The notes beneath the pieces were generated by a model. The model saw only the letters and a program-made list of their open reading frames with translations. It made no database searches and was not told the origin of the DNA. From positions 226,181 to 290,180 of the forward strand of contig JAEINS010000002.1 in assembly GCA_016342755.1 (NCBI GenBank): DNA of 64,000 bases, read 5' to 3'. Positions 18,362-27,028 of the stretch are shown in pieces. Numbering within the stretch: position 1 is the stretch's first letter; each line of letters opens with the position of its first letter. This stretch comes from Melioribacteraceae bacterium (lineage in GTDB: Bacteria; Bacteroidota; Ignavibacteria; Ignavibacteriales; Melioribacteraceae). A program made the position numbers and the translations under genes.

Positions 18362-19209
18362 ATTCTCTCGCGAAGATAGAATCCTTCTTAGACGATAAAA
18401 TCATCAATACAAATTCGCTGGGAGGCGGATGTATTGGTAATTCTCAGAAAATACAAACCGCGAAAGGTAAATTATATTTTCTAAAATCATACCCCGATAC
18501 TTCTTCTGCTATTTTACAGAATGAAGCAAACGGCCTAATAGAATTAAAAAAATCCAGAGTAATAAAAATACCGGAGGTAATTTATTTTGATGATGAATAT
18601 TTATTGCTGGAATTTATAACCACCGGTAAAAGAAAAAACAACTTTTCAGAAATTTTTGGAAAACAATTTGCTAAAATGCATAAATGCACATCTAATAAAT
18701 TTGGATTTTTTGAAGATAATTTCATCGGAGCCTCAATTCAAAAAAATCAGCCTTATTATAATAACTGGACGGAATTTTATTTTAATAACCGACTGTTATT
18801 CCAAATTAAATTTGCTGAACAAAACGGTTATTTAACATCTGAGTTGCGATCACAATTTAATAAACTGGAATCCAAAATTGATAAAATCCTTTCTGGATCT
18901 GATGAACAGCCATCCTTATTACATGGTGATTTATGGAGCGGTAATTTCATGGTTGCAGAAAACGGGGAACCTGTATTAATTGATCCGGCTGTTTATTACG
19001 GGCATCGCGAGGCTGATCTTGGTATGACTCATTTATTCGGTGGATTTGATAGCAGCTTTTACAAAGCTTATAACGAAACTTTCCCATTGCCGGATGGTTA
19101 TGAGTATCGTATCAATATCTATAAACTTTATCACGTTTTAAATCATTTAAATCTATTTGGAAGCGGATATTACCCACAGGCAATATCACTAATAAATTTT
19201 TATATCTAA
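18358..19209 (+). CDS. Fructosamine-3-kinase family protein (ketosamine kinase)
   Basis: 283 residues of the protein-kinase-like fold. The Brenner-type catalytic loop is HGDLWSGNFM (about 200-209) and the metal-binding Asp lies in VLIDPAVYYGHREADLG, both hallmarks of the family. The C-terminal KLYHVLNHLNLFGSGYY is also characteristic. These kinases phosphorylate the third carbon of ketoamines on glycated proteins, which makes the adduct fall off (protein repair). Gene coupling with the phosphatase upstream supports repair of ribose- or erythrose-derived damage. The usual length is about 285-300 residues, so the protein is complete. Confidence 0.9.
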   Translation: MNSLAKIESFLDDKIINTNSLGGGCIGNSQKIQTAKGKLYFLKSYPDTSSAILQNEANGLIELKKSRVIKIPEVIYFDDEYLLLEFITTGKRKNNFSEIFGKQFAKMHKCTSNKFGFFEDNFIGASIQKNQPYYNNWTEFYFNNRLLFQIKFAEQNGYLTSELRSQFNKLESKIDKILSGSDEQPSLLHGDLWSGNFMVAENGEPVLIDPAVYYGHREADLGMTHLFGGFDSSFYKAYNETFPLPDGYEYRINIYKLYHVLNHLNLFGSGYYPQAISLINFYI

Positions 19210-19222
19210 TGATGAATAATGC

Positions 19223-19256
19223 TGTTATCCCGAAACCTGCCAACAGGCAGACTTCG
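19223..19256. repeat. Dispersed palindromic repeat, copy 1
   Basis: TGTTATCCCGAA head, one base different from the TGTCATCCCGAA heads near 35523 and 58338, joined to a hairpin CTGCC-AACA-GGCAG and ending in TTCG, which can pair with the CGAA before it. It fills most of the short gap between the convergent kinase and aldo-keto reductase genes, and may act as their transcript end. Confidence 0.55.
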
Positions 19257-19275
19257 AAAAAACAACTTATTAAAT

Positions 19276-20268
19276 TTAACCTTTTAAAATATTTTCAATT
19301 TCGTTTAATTCTTCGGTTGAAAATTCAAGATTATTTAAAGCTTCAACGTTATTATAAATCTGTTTCACAGAACTAGCTCCAACAAGTACAGAGGTTACCG
19401 ATTTTAATCTTAATATCCAGGCAACTGCCATCTGCGCTAATGACTGTCCACGTTTTTCCGCTAATCCATTTAATTTTTTAATCTTGTTTATCGCCTCTTC
19501 AGTTAATGCGGATGTCTGCAAAAATCCATGAGCTTTTGCCGCCCTCGAATCATCCGGAATTCCTTTCAAGTATTTATCAGTTAACATTCCCTGCGCTAAC
19601 GGTGAAAATGGAATACAGCCAATCCCTTCAATATCTAACACTTCTGTTAAACCATCTTCAATCCATCTTTCAAACATATTATACTTTGGCTGATGAATTA
19701 AACACGGAGTTCCCAATTCTTTTAAAATATTAACCGCCTGTTTTGTTTTTTCGGCACTATAATTAGAAATTCCAACGTACAAAGCTTTTCCTTGTTTAAC
19801 AATTAAATCGAGTGCTGCCATTGTTTCTTCAAGCGGAGTATCAGGATCAAAACGATGCGAATAAAAAATATCAACATAATCAAGACCTAATCTTTTCAAA
19901 CTCTGATCAAGACTTGAGATTAAATATTTTTTGGAGCCCCACTCGCCGTATGGACCTTCCCACATATAATAACCGGCCTTAGAAGAGATCACTAATTCAT
20001 CACGATAATTTTTCAACTCACCGCTTAAAACTTTTCCTAAAGTTTCTTCTGCCGATCCAGGAGGCGGACCATAATTATTTGCTAAATCGAAATGTGTAAT
20101 TCCAATATCAAAAGACTTTAAAATTATTTCCTTAGCATTTTCAAAAACATCAACTCCGCCAAAGTTATGCCACAGTCCCAATGAAATTGCCGGTAATTTT
20201 AGTCCGCTTCTTCCGCAGCGGTTATAGATCATCTTTTCATATCTTTTAGAATCTGCTAAATAGTTCAT
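19276..20268 (-). CDS. gpr: Aldo/keto reductase, YghZ (L-glyceraldehyde 3-phosphate reductase) type
   Basis: 330 residues of the NADPH-dependent aldo/keto reductase superfamily, subfamily 14. The N-terminal MIYNRCGRSGLKLPAISLGL and HFDLANNYGPPPGSAEETLG are diagnostic of YghZ/Gpr, which detoxifies methylglyoxal and L-glyceraldehyde 3-phosphate. The catalytic Asp and Tyr lie in DLANNYG, the Lys follows in SSKAGYYMW and the His in YSHRFDPD. The substrate is inferred from the family. Detoxification of reactive carbonyls would fit the nearby deglycation pair, although they are convergent and separately transcribed. Confidence 0.9.
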   Translation of the reverse strand: MNYLADSKRYEKMIYNRCGRSGLKLPAISLGLWHNFGGVDVFENAKEIILKSFDIGITHFDLANNYGPPPGSAEETLGKVLSGELKNYRDELVISSKAGYYMWEGPYGEWGSKKYLISSLDQSLKRLGLDYVDIFYSHRFDPDTPLEETMAALDLIVKQGKALYVGISNYSAEKTKQAVNILKELGTPCLIHQPKYNMFERWIEDGLTEVLDIEGIGCIPFSPLAQGMLTDKYLKGIPDDSRAAKAHGFLQTSALTEEAINKIKKLNGLAEKRGQSLAQMAVAWILRLKSVTSVLVGASSVKQIYNNVEALNNLEFSTEELNEIENILKG

Positions 20269-20438
20269 AATATTCCTTTTCGGTTAGATAACTAAAATAA
20301 AATTTAAAGATAAAAAATTAAAAGGAAATGTTTTTAGTGTACCTTAAGTTTTGTACAATTAATATGAATAAATCATAATTTTTATTTTTAGAGAAAATGT
20401 TTAACTTTATAATTTTTTAATAATTAATTGAGAGTAAT

Positions 20439-21779
20439 ATGACATCAGCAACCGGTGTAAAAGGGAAAGAATCATGGAAATTTCCTAAAGAATTTTGGCT
20501 CGCAAACACAATGGAACTTTGTGAAAGAGCTGCCTATTACGGCTTTTTCATTGTATTAACTTTATATTTAACAGACATTGTTGGTTTTACAGATATTGAA
20601 ACCGGCGGTATTGTAGGGCTTTTTTACGGCGGCTTGTATCTGCTTCCTCCTTTTGTTGGTGCATATGTAGATAAAATTGGATTTAGAAAAGGGCTTATTG
20701 TTGCATTTAGTTTATTAACAATCGGATATTTTTTCTTAGGAATATTTTTGACTAAAGGCGCGGTAATATTTTTCTTAACTGTACTTATGATTGGTGCTTC
20801 TTTAATTAAACCGCTTATTACCGCTACAGTAGCAAAAACAACTGATGAAAGTAACCGTGCAAGAGGTTATTCTCTATTTTATTGGATTGTTAACATTGGC
20901 GCATTTGGCGGAAAAACTTTTGTTCCCTTTATTAGACAAGGACTTGGTCTTGAATATGTAAATTTTTTCTCTTCCGGAATGGCATTTTTAGCATTGTTAT
21001 TTGCGATATTTTTATTTAAAAATGTTGAAACTACTAAACAGGAAAAAACAATTCAAGATGTTTTAGGCGCGTTAAAAGGAATTTTCAACAAGCCCCGCCT
21101 TTGGATACTTACATTGATAGTAACAGGCTTCTGGCTTATCCAGGGTCAGTTATATGCAACAATGCCAAAGTATGTTATTCGTTTAGTTGGCGATGATGCT
21201 AAACCGGAATGGCTTGCAAATGTAAATCCATTTATAGTAGTATTATTTGTTGTGATTGTTACTCAGCTAATGAAAAAACAGAAAGCGGTTTCTTCCATGA
21301 TGGTTGGTATGCTTTTAATGCCGCTTTCAGCTTTAGCAATGTCTTTAAGTCAGTCTTTACAATCAATCACTGGTCCATCAGTTGATATTTTGGGATTATT
21401 TACAATGCATCCTTTAACTGTTATGATGATCATTGGTATTGCAATTCAAGGTTTGGCTGAGTGTTTTATATCACCAAGATTTTTAGAATATTTTTCTTTT
21501 CAGGCACCTAAAGGTGAAGAAGGATTATATCTTGGATTTAGTCATCTGCATTCATTTCTATCAGCTATAATCGGATTTAGTTTATCCGGAGTATTATTAG
21601 ATAAATATTGCCCGGATCCTAAAACTCTTCCAATAGGAATTACTGAAATAGAAAAAGCAGCTTATTACGCCGATGCACATTTAATCTGGTATTATTTTGT
21701 CGCTATTGGATTAGTATCTGCTGTATCACTGGTAATATTTAGAAGTGTTACTAATAAAATTGACGTAAAAAACGCATAA
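20439..21779 (+). CDS. POT/PTR2-family proton-dependent oligopeptide transporter
   Basis: A 446-residue inner membrane protein with about twelve hydrophobic helices. The N-terminal motif ELCERAAYYGF fits the ExxERFxYY proton-coupling signature of peptide transporters, and YGGLYLLPPFVGAYVDKIG plus the sequence FSPRFLEYFSFQAPK-like (ISPRFLEYFSFQAP) match the PTR2 signatures. It probably imports di- and tripeptides with protons. The start at 20439 follows GAGAG. A bidirectional terminator follows. Exported S9 and M3 peptidases nearby could supply its substrates, an inference. Confidence 0.85.
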   Translation: MTSATGVKGKESWKFPKEFWLANTMELCERAAYYGFFIVLTLYLTDIVGFTDIETGGIVGLFYGGLYLLPPFVGAYVDKIGFRKGLIVAFSLLTIGYFFLGIFLTKGAVIFFLTVLMIGASLIKPLITATVAKTTDESNRARGYSLFYWIVNIGAFGGKTFVPFIRQGLGLEYVNFFSSGMAFLALLFAIFLFKNVETTKQEKTIQDVLGALKGIFNKPRLWILTLIVTGFWLIQGQLYATMPKYVIRLVGDDAKPEWLANVNPFIVVLFVVIVTQLMKKQKAVSSMMVGMLLMPLSALAMSLSQSLQSITGPSVDILGLFTMHPLTVMMIIGIAIQGLAECFISPRFLEYFSFQAPKGEEGLYLGFSHLHSFLSAIIGFSLSGVLLDKYCPDPKTLPIGITEIEKAAYYADAHLIWYYFVAIGLVSAVSLVIFRSVTNKIDVKNA

Positions 21780-21804
21780 ATTATAATTTGTGTACGAACA
21801 TAAA

Positions 21805-21838
21805 AAAACCTCCAGAAGTTTATAACCCTGGAGGTTTT
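21805..21838. terminator. Bidirectional terminator between transporter and amidase genes
   Basis: Stem AAAACCTCCAG / CTGGAGGTTTT with a 12-base loop, A-rich on the left and T-rich on the right, midway between two convergent stops. Confidence 0.85.
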
Positions 21839-21866
21839 ATTTTATATTACAATTAGTTCTAATTAA

Positions 21867-22931
21867 TCAATCTGTGTATTCAAGCTTCAGCTTTTTGCGA
21901 AACGGAATTGATGGCAGCCCTTCTTCATTTTTGCAAACAACACTTAAAGAATACTCACCTTCTCCAAGATCATTTCTTTCAACCCTAAGTAGTTTTCTAA
22001 CCGGATCAAAGAAATATTCTGTTTTAACAGAATCAATAAATACATTTATCGAACTTCCATCTATTTTAGATTTATTTTCAATAAACATAAACAAATCTAA
22101 TTCACCCATTTTTAAAGTACTTAAATCCGGGTCTAAAGAAATTTTGGGATAATCATGCTGTAAAAATTTACCAAGACCTCTAAAAACACCCCATGCCTGA
22201 ATAGAATTAAAATAATCTATTATTATTCTTTCCTCTTCAAAAGGATTTGTGAAGAACGAGCATTCTAATAATACTGCCGGTATTTCAGTTTTTCGAAGAA
22301 CTGAAAATCCTTCTCCCGGATAAATTATATAATCAGAATATGTTCCATCAAATGATCCTAATCCGCCAGAGTTTCTCATTACATAAGCTAAATCTCTCTG
22401 AATATATCTTGCCATTTCATGTTCGTAAGCATCATATTCATAATCAGTTTCTTTTGCATGATAAAACGTACTAGTATAATTAGTTCTGTAGTTATCCTTG
22501 CCTGGCGCGTTATGATGAATACTTATAAAAAAATCAGCCCCGCTTTCATTTGCCATTTCCGATCTTTCTTTCAGTTCTACAGTTGCATCATCATCCCGGC
22601 TCATTATAACTTCAGCTCCGGCTTCTTCTAAATATTCTCTTAGGAATAAACCGACTCTCAAATTCACTTCGGCCTCAACAGCTCTGCCGCTTTTACTTTG
22701 CCCGCGATGATCTTCTCCGCCATGCCCGGGATCAATAAAAATCTTTTTCCCGGTATAAAACACGGAATACTTTTTAATCGTTTCAGCTCTGGCTTCTTCG
22801 GTTTCAAAATCTAATGGTATATCAAAGATGGGTCTAATATTTTCTTCGGAATATACTTCAGTATAAGTTGAATATGGTGCACAGCTAGTTATAAATAAAA
22901 TTGTAAACAGTAATAAAACTACTTTTTTCAA
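21867..22931 (-). CDS. N-acetylmuramoyl-L-alanine amidase, lipoprotein
   Basis: 354-residue Amidase_3 zinc enzyme that cuts the peptide stems from peptidoglycan in the periplasm. A lipobox ends at Cys17 (LFITSC), so the protein is lipid-anchored. Zinc ligands are visible: His70 in IDPGHGGEDHRG, Glu86 in GRAVEAEVNL and the SIHHNAPG histidines, with the catalytic glutamate in LLECSFFTN. The C-terminal 90 residues form a separate beta-rich domain, perhaps binding the wall. The start overlaps the stop of the upstream 158-residue gene by 4 bases, so the two are co-translated. Confidence 0.92.
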   Translation of the reverse strand: MKKVVLLLFTILFITSCAPYSTYTEVYSEENIRPIFDIPLDFETEEARAETIKKYSVFYTGKKIFIDPGHGGEDHRGQSKSGRAVEAEVNLRVGLFLREYLEEAGAEVIMSRDDDATVELKERSEMANESGADFFISIHHNAPGKDNYRTNYTSTFYHAKETDYEYDAYEHEMARYIQRDLAYVMRNSGGLGSFDGTYSDYIIYPGEGFSVLRKTEIPAVLLECSFFTNPFEEERIIIDYFNSIQAWGVFRGLGKFLQHDYPKISLDPDLSTLKMGELDLFMFIENKSKIDGSSINVFIDSVKTEYFFDPVRKLLRVERNDLGEGEYSLSVVCKNEEGLPSIPFRKKLKLEYTD

Positions 22932-23404
22932 TGTAAACCTCCCGTAACTTCAGCAGCGTGAATTTCTTCAGTATCTATCATATAAATTGATACTTCTTTA
23001 AAATCACATATTTCTTTACTCTCATTATTACTTAAAGAATAATATTTGCGCTTAAACTCCTCGCAAAATTTTTTAAGTTTTTTCTGGTCTTTAACATGCT
23101 TCAAAAATCCGGTTAAATATATTTCCAAATACTTAAAAGCCATTTTATTTACTTCATTTTCAAACTTCGAATTCAAATCGTTAAATGAAACAAAAGAAAT
23201 CTTTTTATTTTCAGAATGTAAATTAAGCTTTTCCTCATTCTTTTTTATCAAAATATAAATGTTTTTTTCAAAAAAGATAAAAGGGACAACAACCTGGACA
23301 ACAAAAGAGTCTTCATCTATATAAGCCAAAACACCTAAATAATCTTCCATCAATAAATTTTCAATCACTTCAATAGTTTTTACAGAATGATTTTTCTTAG
23401 CCAT
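22928..23404 (-). CDS. Unrecognised protein, weakly like a flavin split-barrel
   Basis: 158 residues I cannot place firmly. The first 70 residues (LGVLAYIDEDSFVVQVVVPF, IYILIKKNEEKLNLHSENKK) resemble the FMN-binding split barrel of pyridoxamine-phosphate-oxidase-like proteins, but no flavin residues can be confirmed by eye. The rest is a lysine-rich alpha-helical tail. There is no signal peptide or membrane helix. It overlaps the amidase start and lies 81 bases downstream of the helicase-nuclease stop, so it may be part of that run of minus-strand genes. Confidence 0.5.
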   Translation of the reverse strand: MAKKNHSVKTIEVIENLLMEDYLGVLAYIDEDSFVVQVVVPFIFFEKNIYILIKKNEEKLNLHSENKKISFVSFNDLNSKFENEVNKMAFKYLEIYLTGFLKHVKDQKKLKKFCEEFKRKYYSLSNNESKEICDFKEVSIYMIDTEEIHAAEVTGGLH

Positions 23405-23485
23405 TATTTCCCCTCAAAACTTACCGTTTTCATTATATCATGCTAAGTATAAGATTGTTTTTTTACTGAATCAAGAAAATAAAAA

Positions 23486-26400
23486 TTATGCAAATTTGGA
23501 TTTAACACAAGATTTATCAGCATAAAAATTACAAGCATCACAGTGTTTTAAATTCGGCTCAAAACTTAAATTGACGGTATTTTTTATATATTTTTCCAAT
23601 AAAAGTTTAAATTCTTTAAGCTCGTTTGCAGAAAGTTTCCACTTAATAATTTGCTCCGGGACCTTAATAAAACTAAGCCAGAGTTCATAATTTTTAATTC
23701 TTGGAAAAACTTTGCTCAGCGTATAAGCATAAAATTTTAACTGCGGTAAATAGTTCTCAGATTTCTTAAGCAAACTCTCTTTATCAACTTCATCGGTTTT
23801 ATAATCAACTATAATCAGAGTTTCCGAATCATACATTAGTTTATCGATTATCCCGTATAGAAAAAACTCACCTTCCTTTGCGTATACTTCAAATTCATTT
23901 TTCGATCTTGCAAACTTACTGATCTCTTTAAAAGAATCTGATTCATAATATTTTTCAAGTTCCGATAATATTTTTGCTTTTACATTTTTAATCTTTGTCT
24001 CATCAAATTCAAACTGACTCACTTCTCTACTAATTATATCATCAATTTTTTCTACACAATCATTGTAATCCGCGCAGACTTCTAATGCCTTATGCGAGAT
24101 CAATCCTTTAATATTTGCTGGCAATTTATCAGATTCACCTTCTTCACGATTTTTATTTTCAAACTCATAATTTTTGTTTGAATCGTTGAACATGTTAAAT
24201 AATCTTGAATAACCATATTCATAGTTTAATTCATATTTAACGGGACATTGATTATAGATAGCCAGTTTTGTTGCCGATATAAACTCATTTTTAATGTTAT
24301 CATTTATTTCATCAAGATATAGCTGCTTATTAATCACCTCTTTTTCAAAATTGCCGGTAAAAACCTCTTCTGTTTCTATTGTTTTAGTAATTGGCATTGA
24401 AACAGAAAAAACTTTTTCCACATCCACATTTATATCATTTTGAACTTCCAGAAATTCCAATTTTGATGATAAGTCAAATTCTGAACTTTCCAAATCAACT
24501 CCCAATCCGGAACAAATCATATCTAAAAAAGAATTTTCTTTACTTTTATTTTTAGACACAGTTGCCGAAACAAAAAGATAATTAATTGCTCTGGTAATGC
24601 CCACGTATAAAAGCCGTTTCGCCTCTGCCAAATTTTTTCTTTTCTGTATATAATTAACCGCGCCTATAATTGGAGCCGATTCATACTCAGCATAATAATT
24701 CTTTTGATATGGAACTTTTGTGAGAATTCCAAAATCATTATCGACTAATAAGGATCTGGCTTTGATACCTGTGTCTCTAAGAAAATCGTTGCTGTTATAT
24801 AAGAAAACCGCCTTAAATTCTAATCCCTTCGATTTGTGAATTGTCATGATCTTTACTGAATTATCTTCGGCTGATATTTGCGCCTGACCTTCATCTTCAT
24901 CAGTTTCAATGGCTTCATCAAGATACTCAATAAAATCATATAAAGATTTAAAGCTGTTTTTTGAAAACTTTACAGATAACGAGATAAACTTTTCTAAATT
25001 CGCTAACTCCTGATCACCATTGGGTTTTGCGGCTACAACAGTCCAGTAACCGCTTTCAACAAGCAGTTTTCTCAACAGCTCATTTATTTCAATTTTTTGT
25101 GCAATTGCTAAATAAGATTTTAGTTTTAGAACTATCGCTTCAGTGCCGGTATTTTTTCCAGAATAATTTACAAGCTTTTTGAAAAAGGAATTGCCAGACT
25201 CCTTATTGATTAAATATATTTCAGTATCTGAAACCATAAAAAAAGGCGATCTAAGAATCCCTGCTAATGCCGCATCATTTTTGCTGTCAATAAGAAATTG
25301 CAAGTAGTTAAATATATCATATATAACCTGTCTTTGATAAAAGCCTTTTCCGCCAACAATTGAATATGGAATTTTTTTACCCGATAAACTTTCTTCAAGC
25401 TTAATAAAATCCTTACGTTTTTTACATAAGATTGTTATATCACCAAAAGAAATATCCAGCTCACCAGTTGCCAGACTTAGAATTCTATCCGACACTAAAT
25501 CTGATTCATCAATTTCGCCGTCTTTATCAGCTATTAAAAATTCAATTCCGCCGGGTTCATCTTCTTTCTTAGCACAAATCAGTTCACTTGAACAAACTTC
25601 ATTATATAGTTCCTGATGATCCTTAAAAAGCGATAAGAACAATTGATTAGTAAATAACGCAATATGCGGAGAAACCCTAAAACTGTGCGGCAAAGATAAA
25701 ATACTTTTATCACCGCTGCTGTCTCTTATTTCATCCCGGGTTTTATTGAAGATTTTCAGTTCAGCATCCCTAAACATATATATACTTTGCTTTTCGTCAC
25801 CAACAATAAAAAGATTATTCCTTTTTAGATTATCTAAAACAGGCATAATAATGTTGTACTGAATTTCATCCGTATCCTGAAACTCATCAATCATTATATA
25901 CTTAAATTTCTCGCTAAGATAGTTTTTTACATTTTCTTTTTGAATAATTTTAAGCGCGTAAATTAACAAATCTTCAAAATCCAAATATCCGTTTTTATAT
26001 TTTCTATCTTCGTACAGCTTTACAATATCTGTATGAATTGAGAGAATCTTTTTCCCGATTTTCGCAAGTTCAAATTCATTAACTTCATAATTATCAGAGA
26101 TTTCAAAATTCTTAAGCTCAGCAAAAAACTTTTCGATATTTGAAATTTCACTATCATATTCCGCAAAAAAGTTCTTTTTTAAATATCCCTTTTGTTTTAC
26201 TTTCCCAGTAAGAATCAGCATGTTCTCTGAAATTGATCTAAGACATTTCAACTTTTTAATAAAGTCTATTTCAGATTGGACAATGTTTAATTCATAGTTT
26301 ATATCTACCGCAATCTGGTTATCAGAGTTGTAAGACAAAACAATATCATTTATTAGCCTAATATCACTAACTATTTCAAGCTCTTTACCCAATACTTTTT

Positions 26401-27028
26401 GAGCAATTTCTAAAAAATTTTGTCTAAAGAATTCTGAAATTTCTTTTTCATCCTTCTGATAAATGCTTTCAGAGATTTTGAGAATATTCTTCCTTTTTAG
26501 AACAAGTTTCTTAAGTTCTTTTTCAAACATTTTTTTAGAACCGAAAAAACGGATAAGCTCTTTTATAGTTTCACTTTGTTCAGATTGAATACCTTTGTTC
26601 AGGCAGTCTTCAATACTAATCTCAATTAATTCATCAGAAACACTAGAATCTATTGCCTGGAAGTTTGCGTCAATTCCCGCCTCAACAGGAAACTCTCTTA
26701 ATAAACCGGTACAAAAAGAATGGATTGTTGAAATATTTGCCGATACTAACTGACTTCTAATCCTTTCAAGTTTCCATTTTTTCTTCTGATCATCACATTC
26801 AATTAATCTTGTTTCAATTTCACCAGCTATTTTTTTGTATAATTCGCCAGCAGCTTTATCTGTAAATGTAATTGCAATTATATTACTAATATTTATATTT
26901 TCATTCGAAACAATATCAACGTATCTTTTTGAAAGTACAAACGTTTTACCTGAACCGGCATTTGCTGTTAACGAAATATGTCTGTCGTACTGTAATGCAG
27001 CTTCTTGATACTTAGTGAGTTTAGTCAT
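23486..27028 (-). CDS. addA: AddA-like UvrD/RecB helicase-nuclease
   Basis: About 1180 residues. The N-terminal UvrD-type helicase carries Walker A ANAGSGKTFVLSKRY (about residue 22-36) and helicase motif Ia NIIAITFTDKAAGELYKKI. Motif II is MIDEFQDTDEIQYN, with GDEKQSIYMFRDAEL and the C-terminal VKIMTIHKSKGLEFKAVFL. The last 200 residues form a PD-(D/E)xK nuclease: GIIDKLM and VDYKTDEVD (Asp1077 region). This is the AddA/RecB architecture used for end resection of double-strand breaks. Three cysteines at the extreme C-terminus (C-x2-C-x7-C) recall the iron-sulfur clasp of AddB. The ATG at 27028 is favoured over a TTG six bases upstream. The start overlaps the sensor kinase stop by 8 bases. 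No AddB partner is visible in the window. Confidence 0.88.
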   Translation of the reverse strand: MTKLTKYQEAALQYDRHISLTANAGSGKTFVLSKRYVDIVSNENINISNIIAITFTDKAAGELYKKIAGEIETRLIECDDQKKKWKLERIRSQLVSANISTIHSFCTGLLREFPVEAGIDANFQAIDSSVSDELIEISIEDCLNKGIQSEQSETIKELIRFFGSKKMFEKELKKLVLKRKNILKISESIYQKDEKEISEFFRQNFLEIAQKVLGKELEIVSDIRLINDIVLSYNSDNQIAVDINYELNIVQSEIDFIKKLKCLRSISENMLILTGKVKQKGYLKKNFFAEYDSEISNIEKFFAELKNFEISDNYEVNEFELAKIGKKILSIHTDIVKLYEDRKYKNGYLDFEDLLIYALKIIQKENVKNYLSEKFKYIMIDEFQDTDEIQYNIIMPVLDNLKRNNLFIVGDEKQSIYMFRDAELKIFNKTRDEIRDSSGDKSILSLPHSFRVSPHIALFTNQLFLSLFKDHQELYNEVCSSELICAKKEDEPGGIEFLIADKDGEIDESDLVSDRILSLATGELDISFGDITILCKKRKDFIKLEESLSGKKIPYSIVGGKGFYQRQVIYDIFNYLQFLIDSKNDAALAGILRSPFFMVSDTEIYLINKESGNSFFKKLVNYSGKNTGTEAIVLKLKSYLAIAQKIEINELLRKLLVESGYWTVVAAKPNGDQELANLEKFISLSVKFSKNSFKSLYDFIEYLDEAIETDEDEGQAQISAEDNSVKIMTIHKSKGLEFKAVFLYNSNDFLRDTGIKARSLLVDNDFGILTKVPYQKNYYAEYESAPIIGAVNYIQKRKNLAEAKRLLYVGITRAINYLFVSATVSKNKSKENSFLDMICSGLGVDLESSEFDLSSKLEFLEVQNDINVDVEKVFSVSMPITKTIETEEVFTGNFEKEVINKQLYLDEINDNIKNEFISATKLAIYNQCPVKYELNYEYGYSRLFNMFNDSNKNYEFENKNREEGESDKLPANIKGLISHKALEVCADYNDCVEKIDDIISREVSQFEFDETKIKNVKAKILSELEKYYESDSFKEISKFARSKNEFEVYAKEGEFFLYGIIDKLMYDSETLIIVDYKTDEVDKESLLKKSENYLPQLKFYAYTLSKVFPRIKNYELWLSFIKVPEQIIKWKLSANELKEFKLLLEKYIKNTVNLSFEPNLKHCDACNFYADKSCVKSKFA

